Source: Methanoregula formicica SMSP
Lineage (GTDB): Archaea; Halobacteriota; Methanomicrobia; Methanomicrobiales; Methanospirillaceae
Direction: 5' to 3'
Assembly: GCF_000327485.1 (NCBI RefSeq)
Contig: NC_019943.1
Span: 2,232,001 to 2,296,000, forward strand
DNA length: 64,000 nucleotides
The position numbers and the translations under genes are program-made. The notes beneath the pieces are model-generated. The model was not told the origin of the DNA. It worked only from the letters and a program-made list of their open reading frames with translations, and did not search any database. Positions 42,024-50,725 of the stretch are shown here, in pieces (within the stretch, counting starts at the first letter, position 1; every line of letters begins with the position of its first letter).

Positions 42024-42772
42024 AGCGGGTCGGGATCGGGATCTTTGAGGATCCGGAGAAGGTTATCGAGAGTGCGGTCGCCGTCTGCACCTCCATGGAA
42101 ATTTCCTGTTATTGCCGGCCCGGCATCGTGAAGGACAAGCCTTCCGAACGATCGGTCCATATCCTTGAGTCTGCACATCCCGAGCAGGCGATGATCGACG
42201 ACCTCATGAACGGTTCGATCGATGCCGCGGTACGGGGAACGTTACCCGCAAACGCGACACTGAAAGCGCTGAAGATTGCCGAGGGGGTCGACCACCTTGA
42301 GCGGATCGCCCTCCTTGAGACGGCCGGCGGGAAGAAATTCCTGCTGACACCGGTCGGCGTGGACGAAGGCTGGACCGTCCCGGAAAAACTCGAACTGATC
42401 AAGAAAGGGAAGATCATTGCAAAAAAATTCGGCCTGCCGGAGAAGACCGGCATCCTCTCCGGTGGCAGGCTCGGGGACATCGGGCGCCATAAGCAGGTGG
42501 ACGCGAGCATGGCCGAGGCCGAACTGGTTGCAAAACTCTCGGATTCCGTGCACTGCGAGATCCTGATCGAAGATGCGATCCAGACCTGCGGCCTCATCAT
42601 AGCTCCGGACGGGATCTCGGGGAACCTTATCTTCCGGACACTCACATTTTTAGGAAACGGGTACGGGCATGGGGCGCCTGTGGTAAATATCCGCAGAATT
42701 TTCGTGGATAGTTCGCGCGCCTCTCCAAATTATGCCAATGCGTTATTGCTCGCAGCATCTTTGCTGGAATAA
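42008..42772 (+). CDS. mtxX: Methanogenesis marker protein 4 (MtxX)
   Basis: 254 residues related to phosphate acetyl/butyryltransferases: KRVGIGIFEDPEKVIESAVA, then MNGSIDAAVRGTLPANATLK and GLIIAPDGISGNLIFRTLTF. MtxX is found in methanogens next to methyltransferase or marker genes; activity not established. It is translationally coupled to marker 2 through the overlap. The AT-rich tail 42773-42928 follows. Confidence 0.9.
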   Translation: MPVAVKRVGIGIFEDPEKVIESAVAVCTSMEISCYCRPGIVKDKPSERSVHILESAHPEQAMIDDLMNGSIDAAVRGTLPANATLKALKIAEGVDHLERIALLETAGGKKFLLTPVGVDEGWTVPEKLELIKKGKIIAKKFGLPEKTGILSGGRLGDIGRHKQVDASMAEAELVAKLSDSVHCEILIEDAIQTCGLIIAPDGISGNLIFRTLTFLGNGYGHGAPVVNIRRIFVDSSRASPNYANALLLAASLLE

Positions 42773-42928
42773 TTTAAGGCCCCGTTTTTGCTTTATTTTC
42801 CCCAAAAAAATCAATAAAACAAAATAAAAAATATTTTGCGAAATTCTGAAGCCCGATTCGCTCTTGCCGTGCAACACGCCCTCAAATATCATATTGCGGG
42901 GCTATATTGGAGTATTTCCCCAAAAAGT

Positions 42929-42943
42929 ATTTAAATATACCAA
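42929..42943 (+). promoter_or_regulatory. Strong TATA box of the histone gene
   Basis: GTATTTAAATATACC preceded by CCCCAAAAA, a purine-rich BRE-like stretch, centred about 35 nt before ATG 42970. It predicts a leader of about 10-15 nt bearing GAGGT. One of the best core promoters in the window, fitting an abundant protein. Confidence 0.75.
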
Positions 42944-42969
42944 GTGGATTTCTTTTTGAGGTAAAAAAC

Positions 42970-43176
42970 ATGGCAGATTTACCAATCGCCGCAGTTGTAA
43001 GGATTGCAAAGAAAAACGGAGCCGAACGCGTGGGAAGCGATGCAGCCGAGGCACTGGTTGCCAAGGCCGAGAAGTACATCGCCCAGCTGACTAAAGAAGC
43101 CAACAAGCTTGCCGAGCACGCTGGCAGGAAGACCATCAAGAAGGAAGACGTGGACCTGGCGTCCAAGTCCAACTAA
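42970..43176 (+). CDS. Archaeal histone
   Basis: A 68-residue histone-fold protein: MADLPIAAVVRIAKKNGAER for helix 1, VGSDAAEALVAKAEKYIAQL for helix 2 and AGRKTIKKEDVDLASKSN for the last. Binds and wraps DNA as dimers and tetramers. GAGGTAAAA lies before the ATG. T-runs at 43182-43188 may end the transcript. It stands alone, followed by hairpin array C. Confidence 0.96.
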   Translation: MADLPIAAVVRIAKKNGAERVGSDAAEALVAKAEKYIAQLTKEANKLAEHAGRKTIKKEDVDLASKSN

Positions 43177-43198
43177 ACTCTATTTTTATCAACGTTGA

Positions 43199-43323
43199 GA
43201 AGGACTGCGGGATGCAGTTCTTCGAATTGTCGAAGGTCATCAGACCTGAGAGAGGAGAATGTCGTAAGTCATCAGACTTGCGGCAGGAGAAGGACAGACC
43301 TTCTCCTGAACGCATCAGCGTTC
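43199..43323. repeat. Hairpin array C1
   Basis: Five hairpins back to back: GAAGGACTGC/GCAGTTCTTC (43199-43223), AGGTC-ATCA-GACCT (43234-43247), CGTAAGTC-ATCA-GACTTGCG (43263-43282), AGGAGAAGG-ACAGA-CCTTCTCCT (43285-43307) and GAACGC-ATCA-GCGTTC (43308-43323). Three share the ATCA loop although the stems differ completely. Confidence 0.75.
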
Positions 43324-43397
43324 TTCGAATTAATCAAATTGAAAATTGTTGCTTGTTTTTAGCCATTACATGGATCGATTCATTGTTTCGTTGTTAC

Positions 43398-43535
43398 GAT
43401 CGCCCCCTTTGCGCCTCCGACTGGTTTGAAAAACCAGGAGGATGAGAAGAACGCGGATGCGTTCTTCGAAAGCCCTGACTCGAAGAACCTTGCAGGTTCT
43501 TCTCGTGTCTCGGGTCTGAAGACCCTCAACACCCC
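43398..43535. repeat. Hairpin array C2 and inverted module
   Basis: Starts GATCGCCCCCTTTGCGCC, echoed at 56957. Then GAAGAACGC-GGAT-GCGTTCTTC (43446-43467), AGCCCTGACT, GAAGAACCT-TGC-AGGTTCTTC (43482-43502) with TCGTGTCTC after it, and GGGTC-TGAA-GACCC (43512-43525). The segment 43472-43512 is the reverse complement of part of array B and is repeated in degraded form at 57310-57362. Confidence 0.75.
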
Positions 43536-43544
43536 CAAGGGGCA

Positions 43545-43867
43545 GGGGGCGCTGATGATGCTTCTGCATTACCTGCACGGAAAAAGAGGACGATAACAAA
43601 GCATTTTTCCGACAGCATTCCACCCCCGCCTAAACTCCTGCCTGCCCGTGGCAGCAGACGGGAGGTGTCGAATCGCATCAGCGGGGGCACAGACGATGCC
43701 TCTGTATTATCTGAAAGGGATACTCCAACAAAGAATCGTTTTCATCAAAAAGAAATTGATACCGCCGCGGGGCGCCCTTCGGGGCGGCGGCCGTTAATCA
43801 CAACCGGGGGTATGGGGGCATCAGCCCCCATCATTACTTCAAATGTTTTCAACGGACTAAAAAAATA
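43545..43867. repeat. Structured repeat element, copy 1
   Basis: Core at 43690-43867: a block beginning GATGCCTCTGTATTATCTGA, a GC hairpin CCGCC...GCCC-TTCG-GGGC...GGCGG (43762-43790), and ATGGGGGC-ATCA-GCCCCCAT (43812-43831) followed by CATTACTTCAAATG. Copy 2 is at 57005-57295. A diverged second start (GATGCTTCTGCATTACCTGC) lies at 43557. No gene family is recognised; a 33-codon frame (43696-43797) reads MPLYYLKGILQQRIVFIKKK and so on. Confidence 0.75.
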
Positions 43868-43889
43868 ACAATTAATCGAATGAGATTTC

Positions 43890-44468
43890 TCAGAACTTCC
43901 CCTTGGTGCTCCGGACCTTCTTGTCCCCGGTCAGCGCAAGTGCCTGCCCGAGGGCGATGCCGAATGCCTTGAACGCTGCTTCGCACTGGTGGTGGTCGTT
44001 TTTGCCGGAGAACGAGATGTGGGCCGTGATGCCGGCGCGGGTGCAGAGCGAGTAGAAGAAGTGCTCGAAGATGTCGGCCGGGATGGTGCCAACCAGCTTG
44101 TTGCCAAACGTTCCCTTCCAGACAAGGTATCCCCGGCCCCCGCAGTCGAGGGCAACTTCACCGAGAGACTCATCCATCGGGATGACCGCATGGGCAAACC
44201 GCCGGATGCCCCGGCCCTCGCCGATAACCTGCTTTATCGCATCGCCAAGGACGATGCCGATGTCCTCGATGGTGTGGTGGCAGTCCACATGCAGGTCGCC
44301 CTTTGCCGTGCAGGTAAGATCGAACCCCCCGTGCCGGGCCATCGCGGTCAGCATATGGTCGAAAAACGGGACCCCGCTGTCCACCTTCACCATCCCCTTC
44401 CCGTCGGGGTTCAGTTTCACTACGATCTTCGTTTCCTTTGTCTCGCGCTTCACGTCCACAACTCTCAT
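43890..44468 (-). CDS. hisB: Imidazoleglycerol-phosphate dehydratase HisB
   Basis: Seventh step of histidine biosynthesis. The metal-binding repeats are [30 protein letters not shown], and later EHFFYSLC and [13 protein letters not shown]. 192 residues, the monofunctional dehydratase. ATG 44468 overlaps the hisA stop as ATGA. Last gene of the mat-hisG-hisA-hisB operon. Confidence 0.97.
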   Translation of the reverse strand: MRVVDVKRETKETKIVVKLNPDGKGMVKVDSGVPFFDHMLTAMARHGGFDLTCTAKGDLHVDCHHTIEDIGIVLGDAIKQVIGEGRGIRRFAHAVIPMDESLGEVALDCGGRGYLVWKGTFGNKLVGTIPADIFEHFFYSLCTRAGITAHISFSGKNDHHQCEAAFKAFGIALGQALALTGDKKVRSTKGKF

Positions 44469-45175
44469 CTGCATTCCTCCAGTGCATCCTTCAGTTTGAT
44501 CTTCCCGCTGTACAACGCCGAGCCGAGCACCGCTCCGGCTGCCCCGGCTGCCTTCAGGGCGGCTACATCGGAACGGGCCGAGACACCACCGGCAACAACA
44601 ACGGGGATTGTTACCGCATCGATCAGCTGCTTCACCGGATCGATCCGTATGCCCTGCTGCAATCCCTCGACATCCACGTTCGTGTACAACAGCGAGCCGG
44701 CACCCAGCTCTTCGAACCGTTTCGCCCAGCCGATATAGTCCCCGGCCGTCTCCTGCCAGCCATGCACGGCGATCTGCCCGCCTTTTGCATCAACCCCGGG
44801 CATCACCCGTTCTTTCCCGAACTCGCGGGAAAGGGTCCGGATGCACCCCGGATCCCGGGTTGCAAGGGTCGAGATAATGACCCGGTCCACGCCGGTCTCG
44901 AGCCAGTTCCTGGCATCATCCACGGAACGGATGCCCCCGCCCAGCTCGATCTCGACACCGGTCTTTTTGATCAGGTCTTTAATGAGCCCTGCATTCTTCG
45001 AGGCCGTCCCAAACGCCCCATCAAGGTTGACAACGTGGAGCGCTGTTGCTCCCAGATCCAGCCAGCGGGTTGCACAGGCAAACGGGTCGCCGTATGCCGT
45101 GGCACTCTCGCGTTTCCCCTGCACGAGCTGGACGCACTTCCCCCCAAGGATGTCGACAGCGGGAAAGATGTTCAT
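44465..45175 (-). CDS. hisA: Phosphoribosylformimino-AICAR isomerase HisA
   Basis: Fourth step of histidine biosynthesis, an Amadori rearrangement in a TIM barrel. Catalytic Asp 8 in [17 protein letters not shown] and the second acid in [16 protein letters not shown]; phosphate loops GGIRSVDDA and [13 protein letters not shown]. 236 residues. It starts 8 nt after hisG. Confidence 0.97.
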   Translation of the reverse strand: MNIFPAVDILGGKCVQLVQGKRESATAYGDPFACATRWLDLGATALHVVNLDGAFGTASKNAGLIKDLIKKTGVEIELGGGIRSVDDARNWLETGVDRVIISTLATRDPGCIRTLSREFGKERVMPGVDAKGGQIAVHGWQETAGDYIGWAKRFEELGAGSLLYTNVDVEGLQQGIRIDPVKQLIDAVTIPVVVAGGVSARSDVAALKAAGAAGAVLGSALYSGKIKLKDALEECR

Positions 45176-45183
45176 TTAGCAGC

Positions 45184-46101
45184 CTACCGGATCATCCGCT
45201 GGATGGCCATCACGAGAATATCCCGGGCTCCGGCACGCCGGAGCTGGTTGATGAGGGTGTACACCCGCTCCTCGCTGACCACCGCGTGGACTGCAACAAG
45301 ACCCTCCGAGGAGGCAACGTCCATCACGGTCGGCCCGGAGAGACCGGGCAGGACCTTTTTTACTGCATCAAGGCAGGACCGTTTGGCGTTCATCATCAGG
45401 TAACACTGTCCCCGTGCCCGGATCACGCTCTCCAGCGCAAGGTGGATCTCGTCGATCTTCTCCCGCTTTTGCTTCAGGGACTCGCGGTTTGCGATAAGGT
45501 GGGTGGAGGTTGTGAGAACCTCATCGATCACCCGGAGGCGGTTGGTCTTCAGCGTCGTGCCCGAGCTTGACAGGTCGATGATCGCGTCCGCGATCCCGAG
45601 ATGCGGGGTTGCCTCGCAGGCCCCGCCAACCTGCACGATCTCGACGTCCACCTTCTTCTTTGCAAAGTACCTGCCGGTGATAACCGGGAACTCGGTCGCC
45701 ACCTTCTTCCCCTTCAGCTGCTTAGCCGAGGTTATGCCGGAGTCCTCGTGCACGGCAAGGACCAGTTTCCCCCTGCCGGACTGGAGGTCGAGGAGCTCCT
45801 CGACATCGGACTCCCGCTCGATCACCATGTCGTGGCCGGTGATGCCGAGGTCGGCCGCCCCGTTTGCAACGTACTCGGGGATATCCACGGGACGGGCAAA
45901 GAGGATCTCGACATGGGGGTCCAGGGTCCGGGTGATCAAACGCCGTTCGGCCCCGCTCTCCGCAAGGTGGAGCCCGCTCTTCTCCACAAGATCGAGGATA
46001 GGGGCGGCGATCCTTCCCTTGTTGGGGATCGCAAGCCGCACTACGGCAGAAAAAGAGGGGGTGTCACGGGATTTTTTGGTGACAGGTGCAGGTTTTGCCA
46101 T
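45184..46101 (-). CDS. hisG: ATP phosphoribosyltransferase HisG, long form
   Basis: First, committed step of histidine biosynthesis. RLAIPNKGRIAAPILDLVEK opens the catalytic part, with GITGHDMVIE and the PRPP-binding DLSSSGTTLKTNRLRVIDEV. From about residue 225 a C-terminal ACT-like regulatory domain follows (GLSGPTVMDVASSEGLVAVHAVVSEE), so this is the long, histidine-inhibited hexameric form that needs no HisZ. Starts 11 nt after mat. Confidence 0.96.
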   Translation of the reverse strand: MAKPAPVTKKSRDTPSFSAVVRLAIPNKGRIAAPILDLVEKSGLHLAESGAERRLITRTLDPHVEILFARPVDIPEYVANGAADLGITGHDMVIERESDVEELLDLQSGRGKLVLAVHEDSGITSAKQLKGKKVATEFPVITGRYFAKKKVDVEIVQVGGACEATPHLGIADAIIDLSSSGTTLKTNRLRVIDEVLTTSTHLIANRESLKQKREKIDEIHLALESVIRARGQCYLMMNAKRSCLDAVKKVLPGLSGPTVMDVASSEGLVAVHAVVSEERVYTLINQLRRAGARDILVMAIQRMIR

Positions 46102-46112
46102 CGCTCTTCCAA

Positions 46113-47315
46113 TCAGAACGTCTTGAGCTTGCCGGCGATTACCTTTTCGGTGACCTCGGTTACATTGGCCAGCTTGTCGTCAACAATGCCAAGGATCTCG
46201 GCATTGATGTCCTTTAACTTGACACCGGACGCGGGCAGCACCTGGACACTGGCCACGAGGGGCTGGTCGATCGGCTTTCCTATCTGGGAGAGGAGGCGGA
46301 TGTACATCTCCTCGATGCCGTCGACCTTCTTCACGCAGTCCTGTGCGATCTGGGTCGAGAGGAGGTTGTAAATCTTGCCGATGTGGTTGATCGGGTTCTT
46401 GCCGCTCGTTGCCTCCATGGACATCGGGCGGTTGGGGGTGATGAGCCCGTTGCAGCGGTTGCCGCGACCTACCGAGCCGTCGTCTCCCATCTCGGCCGAG
46501 GTACCGGTGACGGTCAAAAAGACGCTCTTCTTCTTGATATCGTCGGCCGTGTTGACATGGACAACGACTTTTCTCTTGGAGGTCTTCTTTGCGACCGCTG
46601 TGATCTCCTCCCGGAGGATGTCCATGTATTCACTGTACTCGCGGATGTCCTTGCAATACCGGTCAACGATAGCACAGGCGATCGTGAGGGTGATGGTGTT
46701 CCCATCGCGGAGGCCCATGATCTTGATGTCCTGGCCGATGGCGGGGTACTTCTTCCGGAGTTTTGTGTCGATGTAGTTCGCGCTGTTGAGGATGATGTTC
46801 TCCACGTCAGAGAACGGGGCGTGGCCGACACCAAACGAGGTGTCGTTGGACCGCGGGGCCTTGCCCTGGTTGGGCTTGAAGACATCCCGCAGGTCGGTGG
46901 AACCGGTCCCGAGCCGACAGTCGATCATGATCTCGCGGTTCAGGTCAAGGTCGGGGAGGATCTTGTGGATGTACTTGTTGGCAGCCTCAACGGCAACAGC
47001 GTCCGCGGGGACCTTGACGCCGTTCCATTCCTTGGTCGCACGGCCGTCCAGGAGCACGTAGATCGGGCGGATCATCCGGCCGCCGCCGAACTTCGGTGCG
47101 GATTCGCCGGCAACGACTTCGCCCTGGTCGGTGTTGTGGTGGAGGACAACGCCGAACTCCTCAAGGTAGGTTTTGCAGAGCGCCTGGCTGATGGACTCTG
47201 CAATGCCGTCGGCAAGGCTGTCAGGGTGGCCAAGGCACTTGCGCTCGGCAAGTTCTATGCGCTGCTTTTCAAGGGGGATCTGGTCCAAGGCTTCGATCTG
47301 GATGTTTCTTTTCAT
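46113..47315 (-). CDS. mat: S-adenosylmethionine synthetase, archaeal type
   Basis: Makes SAM from methionine and ATP. 400 residues of the archaeal MAT family, with ELAERKCLGHPDSLADGIAE, HHNTDQGEVVAGESAPKFGG, RLGTGSTDLRDVF and DDGSVGRGNRCNGLITPNRP. ATG 47315 has GAGGACAC before it; the longer upstream frame has no support. It heads an operon with three histidine genes. Upstream 47316-47543 is AT-rich without a gene; TTGTATAATTGG-like sequence near 47375 may be the promoter. Confidence 0.96.
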   Translation of the reverse strand: MKRNIQIEALDQIPLEKQRIELAERKCLGHPDSLADGIAESISQALCKTYLEEFGVVLHHNTDQGEVVAGESAPKFGGGRMIRPIYVLLDGRATKEWNGVKVPADAVAVEAANKYIHKILPDLDLNREIMIDCRLGTGSTDLRDVFKPNQGKAPRSNDTSFGVGHAPFSDVENIILNSANYIDTKLRKKYPAIGQDIKIMGLRDGNTITLTIACAIVDRYCKDIREYSEYMDILREEITAVAKKTSKRKVVVHVNTADDIKKKSVFLTVTGTSAEMGDDGSVGRGNRCNGLITPNRPMSMEATSGKNPINHIGKIYNLLSTQIAQDCVKKVDGIEEMYIRLLSQIGKPIDQPLVASVQVLPASGVKLKDINAEILGIVDDKLANVTEVTEKVIAGKLKTF

Positions 47316-47543
47316 GAGTGTCCTCGTGGGCTTCGTTAGTATACATGGGAATGGTATTGATATAACAATTTCCAATTATACAAGAAACAGGGGGGAAATT
47401 ATTACTGTTAGTAATCGAGAAACCGGCACAGATCGTCGTAAACACTGTACATACAACACGATATAACCACTGGTGATTCCCGGGGCAGTGCAGAAAGCAA
47501 AAAAAAGAAGAGAGAACGAGCGGACCGTACGTAGTCTGGTGTA

Positions 47544-49046
47544 TTACCGCCGCAGGAACTTGTGGAGGATGGTCATCTCGCTGCCCTTCGGGGCCTTCTT
47601 GACCGGGGGTTTTGTCGGGACGGGCTTCTCCTCCTCGAAGTCCTCCTGATCGACCGGAACGGGCCGGTGGTTCTCGTGGCCCGGCGGGTCGGTCCTTGTC
47701 ATCTTCCGTGTAAGCGTCGGGCTGGTGCGGGAGTGCGGGAGTGTCCTGCCCACGTTCAGCTTGGTCCCGCACCCCGGGCAGAAGTTTGCGGAGTGCGGCA
47801 GCTTCTTCCCGCAGTTGTGGCAGTACTGGGGGGTTGCCTCTTTCAGCTCATCGCGTTCCGGTTTCCCGGTGATGGGGGCTGCCCTGCTCTCCTGGACAAC
47901 CGGGCGGCGGGCCGGTGCCGGGGCGGGTCCTTCTTCCGGAACGGCGGGCGGGGGCTCGATGACAGTTCTCCGTTCCGGACGGGGAGAGACCGGGCCGGTC
48001 TGCCGGATGGCTGTCTTCATGGCCACCCGCATCGCAGACTGCACGGCAGGCTTTGCTACGGCCGGTTCCTCTGCCTCGCGGGTTGCCGGGGGTTCCCGCT
48101 CGTAGGTGGTGGCGATAACCTGCCGGACCGGCACTTTCCGGGGGGGTGTCACCACCGCAGGTTCCGGCGCTGGCACCTCTTCCGGAATGGATTCTTCTTC
48201 GGGAACCGGGTAGGGCGAGAGCAGCCGCTTTACCGGGGGCTGCCGCTCGTGGTCCTTCTTGACCGGCCGTCTCGCCGGCTGGAGTTCAGGCCGGGGACGG
48301 GCACGCTCGGGGACGCGGATCGGTGCAGGCTCCTCCTCTTCCACTTCACCATATTCCTCATCAGCTATGGGCTCCTGCACCTTTGCCGGCGCAGGCCTCC
48401 GCTGGGGCTTCCGTGCCGGAGGGCGTTCTTCTTCAGGCTCCTCCTCCACGACAGGCTCCCTTGGCCGTGGCGCTGCGGGCCGCTTTCCGGGTTTCTTTGC
48501 CGGTACCGGTTCCTCGCCCAGGAGGAGGGTGATCCATTCATCGATCTCCGCGGACCGGTCCGTGCCGCCCTGGACAAAGACCAGTTTCATGGTCTTGATC
48601 TCGTCGTCTTCGGACTTGAGGGAGAGGACGAGTACGGGGTCGGAACTCTCAGAGACTTCGACGATGCTTCCCACGATCGTGTCCCGGGAAACGTCTTTTG
48701 CCGTCACCTTGATCTTCTTTTCCTGCGTGTCGATCAAAAAGATACGCTGGTTGGTCAGGTAGGCGTGGAAGGAGAATTTCTTGACAGCAACATTGAGTGC
48801 CCCAATCAGCACCTGTTCACCGGGCTGGAGGACCGCAGAGAGCCCCCCCTCCTCCTCGTCCTCTGACTCAGGATCCCCTGCCGGTGCGCGGGCTGCAGTC
48901 CCTTTGGGGGCAGCACCTGCCCGCGGTACGGTGAACCTCGCCGCGTCAGCTGCTGCACGCTCTTTTTTCCGGGTAATTTTGCCGCCGCAATAACCGCATT
49001 CGGTGATATCATCCCGAAGGTTCATCCCGCAGTGAGGGCACTTCAT
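47544..49046 (-). CDS. Zinc-ribbon / PH-like protein with long disordered region
   Basis: 500 residues. N-terminal zinc ribbon CPHCGMNLRDDITECGYCGG, then a PH-like domain of about 110 residues (VLQPGEQVLIGALNVAVKKF, YLTNQRIFLIDTQEKKIKVT, IDEWITLLLGE), a 250-residue Pro/Glu/Arg-rich disordered linker, and a second ribbon YCHNCGKKLPHSANFCPGCG. The start ATG 49046 follows GGAG. Probably an adaptor at the membrane or in a complex; function unknown. Confidence 0.75.
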   Translation of the reverse strand: MKCPHCGMNLRDDITECGYCGGKITRKKERAAADAARFTVPRAGAAPKGTAARAPAGDPESEDEEEGGLSAVLQPGEQVLIGALNVAVKKFSFHAYLTNQRIFLIDTQEKKIKVTAKDVSRDTIVGSIVEVSESSDPVLVLSLKSEDDEIKTMKLVFVQGGTDRSAEIDEWITLLLGEEPVPAKKPGKRPAAPRPREPVVEEEPEEERPPARKPQRRPAPAKVQEPIADEEYGEVEEEEPAPIRVPERARPRPELQPARRPVKKDHERQPPVKRLLSPYPVPEEESIPEEVPAPEPAVVTPPRKVPVRQVIATTYEREPPATREAEEPAVAKPAVQSAMRVAMKTAIRQTGPVSPRPERRTVIEPPPAVPEEGPAPAPARRPVVQESRAAPITGKPERDELKEATPQYCHNCGKKLPHSANFCPGCGTKLNVGRTLPHSRTSPTLTRKMTRTDPPGHENHRPVPVDQEDFEEEKPVPTKPPVKKAPKGSEMTILHKFLRR

Positions 49047-49153
49047 CAAGGAAACTCCGCAAATTTATCGTACGGACTGGATAACTATAATGTTCTCATA
49101 AGATATGAAAAATTCTCTGATCAGCGATCGGTCCGTCAGGAGGAACTGCAGGG

Positions 49154-50524
49154 CTATTTGGGAGAGAGAAGGGCACTGATCGCTGTGGCGATCTCGCGCC
49201 GTTCAGCCTCTTTTTCCGCGGGCCAGACATACAGCCCGGCCGTGTCCCGGCTGGTGCAGAGCAGGGCATTGACCCGGCAGCGCTCCGGATCCCCCGAAAG
49301 GAGGCAGTCGTCCGGCCCGACCCGTGCAAACCGGCCGGTGATTGTCTCGGAGACCGGCTCCGGGAAATCAAGGACGTGATACAACCCCCGGTTTACGGCA
49401 ACGATCAGCACGCCACGTTTCCCGGTCTCTCCGGAATTCCCCGGCATGAGAGTGCCGTACCGCTCATCGCCGTACCCGTTGAGGAACTCGCGGTAGAACG
49501 GGTCGTGCCGTTCCTTGAGCTGTGAGAGGAAGAGGCCGGCTTTCAGAGAGAGGTAGCGGGAGTACTTCGCGTTGACCGGTTCCCGGAGGTGATGAAACGC
49601 CGGCAGTTCAAGGAGCTCGCCAAGGGTTCTCTGCACCCGGAAAAAGGCATCGCCTTTCACGCTCCCGACAACCTTCAGGGCGACCGGCCGGAAGTAGATC
49701 GTCTTTCCCAGGACCGGGACCACAAGCGTCCCGTCCTTCATAGCAGTGAGCGTGACATGTGCAGCAGGCAGGGGGGCAGGAGGCCTCTTTTCCGCCACGG
49801 GGGCTTTCGAGGGGGCGACCTTTCCCCCCGGTGCCGTGCCCCGTGCAAGGAGAGCCCATTCCTCCGCCGAGTGCGTTGTGTCGAGGTGCTTTTTCCAGAG
49901 CGGGTCGCGGATATGGGCAATGGAGACCAGCCGGAACGCAGGGCCGACCGGGATGAACTTTGCGCCGCAGTGCGAGCACTCGATAATGAAGTCCGTCCGG
50001 GGGATCCCGAAGAGCTGCTTTCCCACGATCTTTGTGAGGACCCCGGTCCGGCAGACCGGGCAGAGGTCCATCCACGAGAACGACGACCCGTCCACTTCTC
50101 CCGCGAGACGGAGCGAGGGGGCGAGCGCTGACGCGATGTGCCAGGTCCATGGGGGGAGCAGGCGGATTGCCCGCCGTGGCCGGTGCATCTGCCGGTCGAT
50201 AATCTCCGTCATCTCCGCGATCCCGGCACTGCAGAGGACTTCTGCGATCACCGGGACGACCGCTTTTCCCGTGACCCGCAGGCGCTCTTCGAGACAGGAG
50301 TCCAGGCCAGGTGCTACGCTCCCGGCAATCGTGTCGCGGGGCGTGCTGAGTGCAAGCGCCCGGGTCGGTTCGGCATTGAGGCACTCCATGGTCACGCCGA
50401 CCAGCTCGCCCGTGACATGCACGCCGCCCCGTAAAAACGGGAGCTGCGAGACACGCTGTGTCACGGTACTACAGGCATGGGCGAACAACTCGGGCGGGAT
50501 GGGAAGAAACTGGGGGGAGGACAT
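49154..50524 (-). CDS. Hypothetical protein with central zinc ribbon
   Basis: 456 residues. N-terminal helical part, a central four-Cys ribbon (CPVCRTGVLTKIVG ... ECSHCGAKFIP) at about 155-190, an Ala/Pro linker and a C-terminal domain (VVPVLGKTIYFRPVALKVVG to WPAEKEAERREIATAISALL). No enzyme motif seen and no family recognised. It faces the ABC-class ATPase gene across a 200-nt divergent gap (50525-50725). Confidence 0.65.
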   Translation of the reverse strand: MSSPQFLPIPPELFAHACSTVTQRVSQLPFLRGGVHVTGELVGVTMECLNAEPTRALALSTPRDTIAGSVAPGLDSCLEERLRVTGKAVVPVIAEVLCSAGIAEMTEIIDRQMHRPRRAIRLLPPWTWHIASALAPSLRLAGEVDGSSFSWMDLCPVCRTGVLTKIVGKQLFGIPRTDFIIECSHCGAKFIPVGPAFRLVSIAHIRDPLWKKHLDTTHSAEEWALLARGTAPGGKVAPSKAPVAEKRPPAPLPAAHVTLTAMKDGTLVVPVLGKTIYFRPVALKVVGSVKGDAFFRVQRTLGELLELPAFHHLREPVNAKYSRYLSLKAGLFLSQLKERHDPFYREFLNGYGDERYGTLMPGNSGETGKRGVLIVAVNRGLYHVLDFPEPVSETITGRFARVGPDDCLLSGDPERCRVNALLCTSRDTAGLYVWPAEKEAERREIATAISALLSPK

Positions 50525-50725
50525 GGTGTTTGCGACAGATCCATTGTCACGGGATCACCATAACCGTTCGGGTGCTGCCGGTTGGGCCGGTAACGACACT
50601 GCGAAAGAGGGATGTTGCTCCTGCGGGCGGCGGCCGGGGCCCCTCATGATGCACCCGCGTCCTGCCGGTGGTGCAGGTGAGATGCGATCGCAAGGGTATT
50701 TGCGCCGTTCGTCCCATGAACACCT

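Noticed and set aside
43199-43867. Possible CRISPR array, because short palindromic units recur
   Set aside because: The stems differ from unit to unit, spacing is irregular and there are no constant repeats with unique spacers or cas genes.
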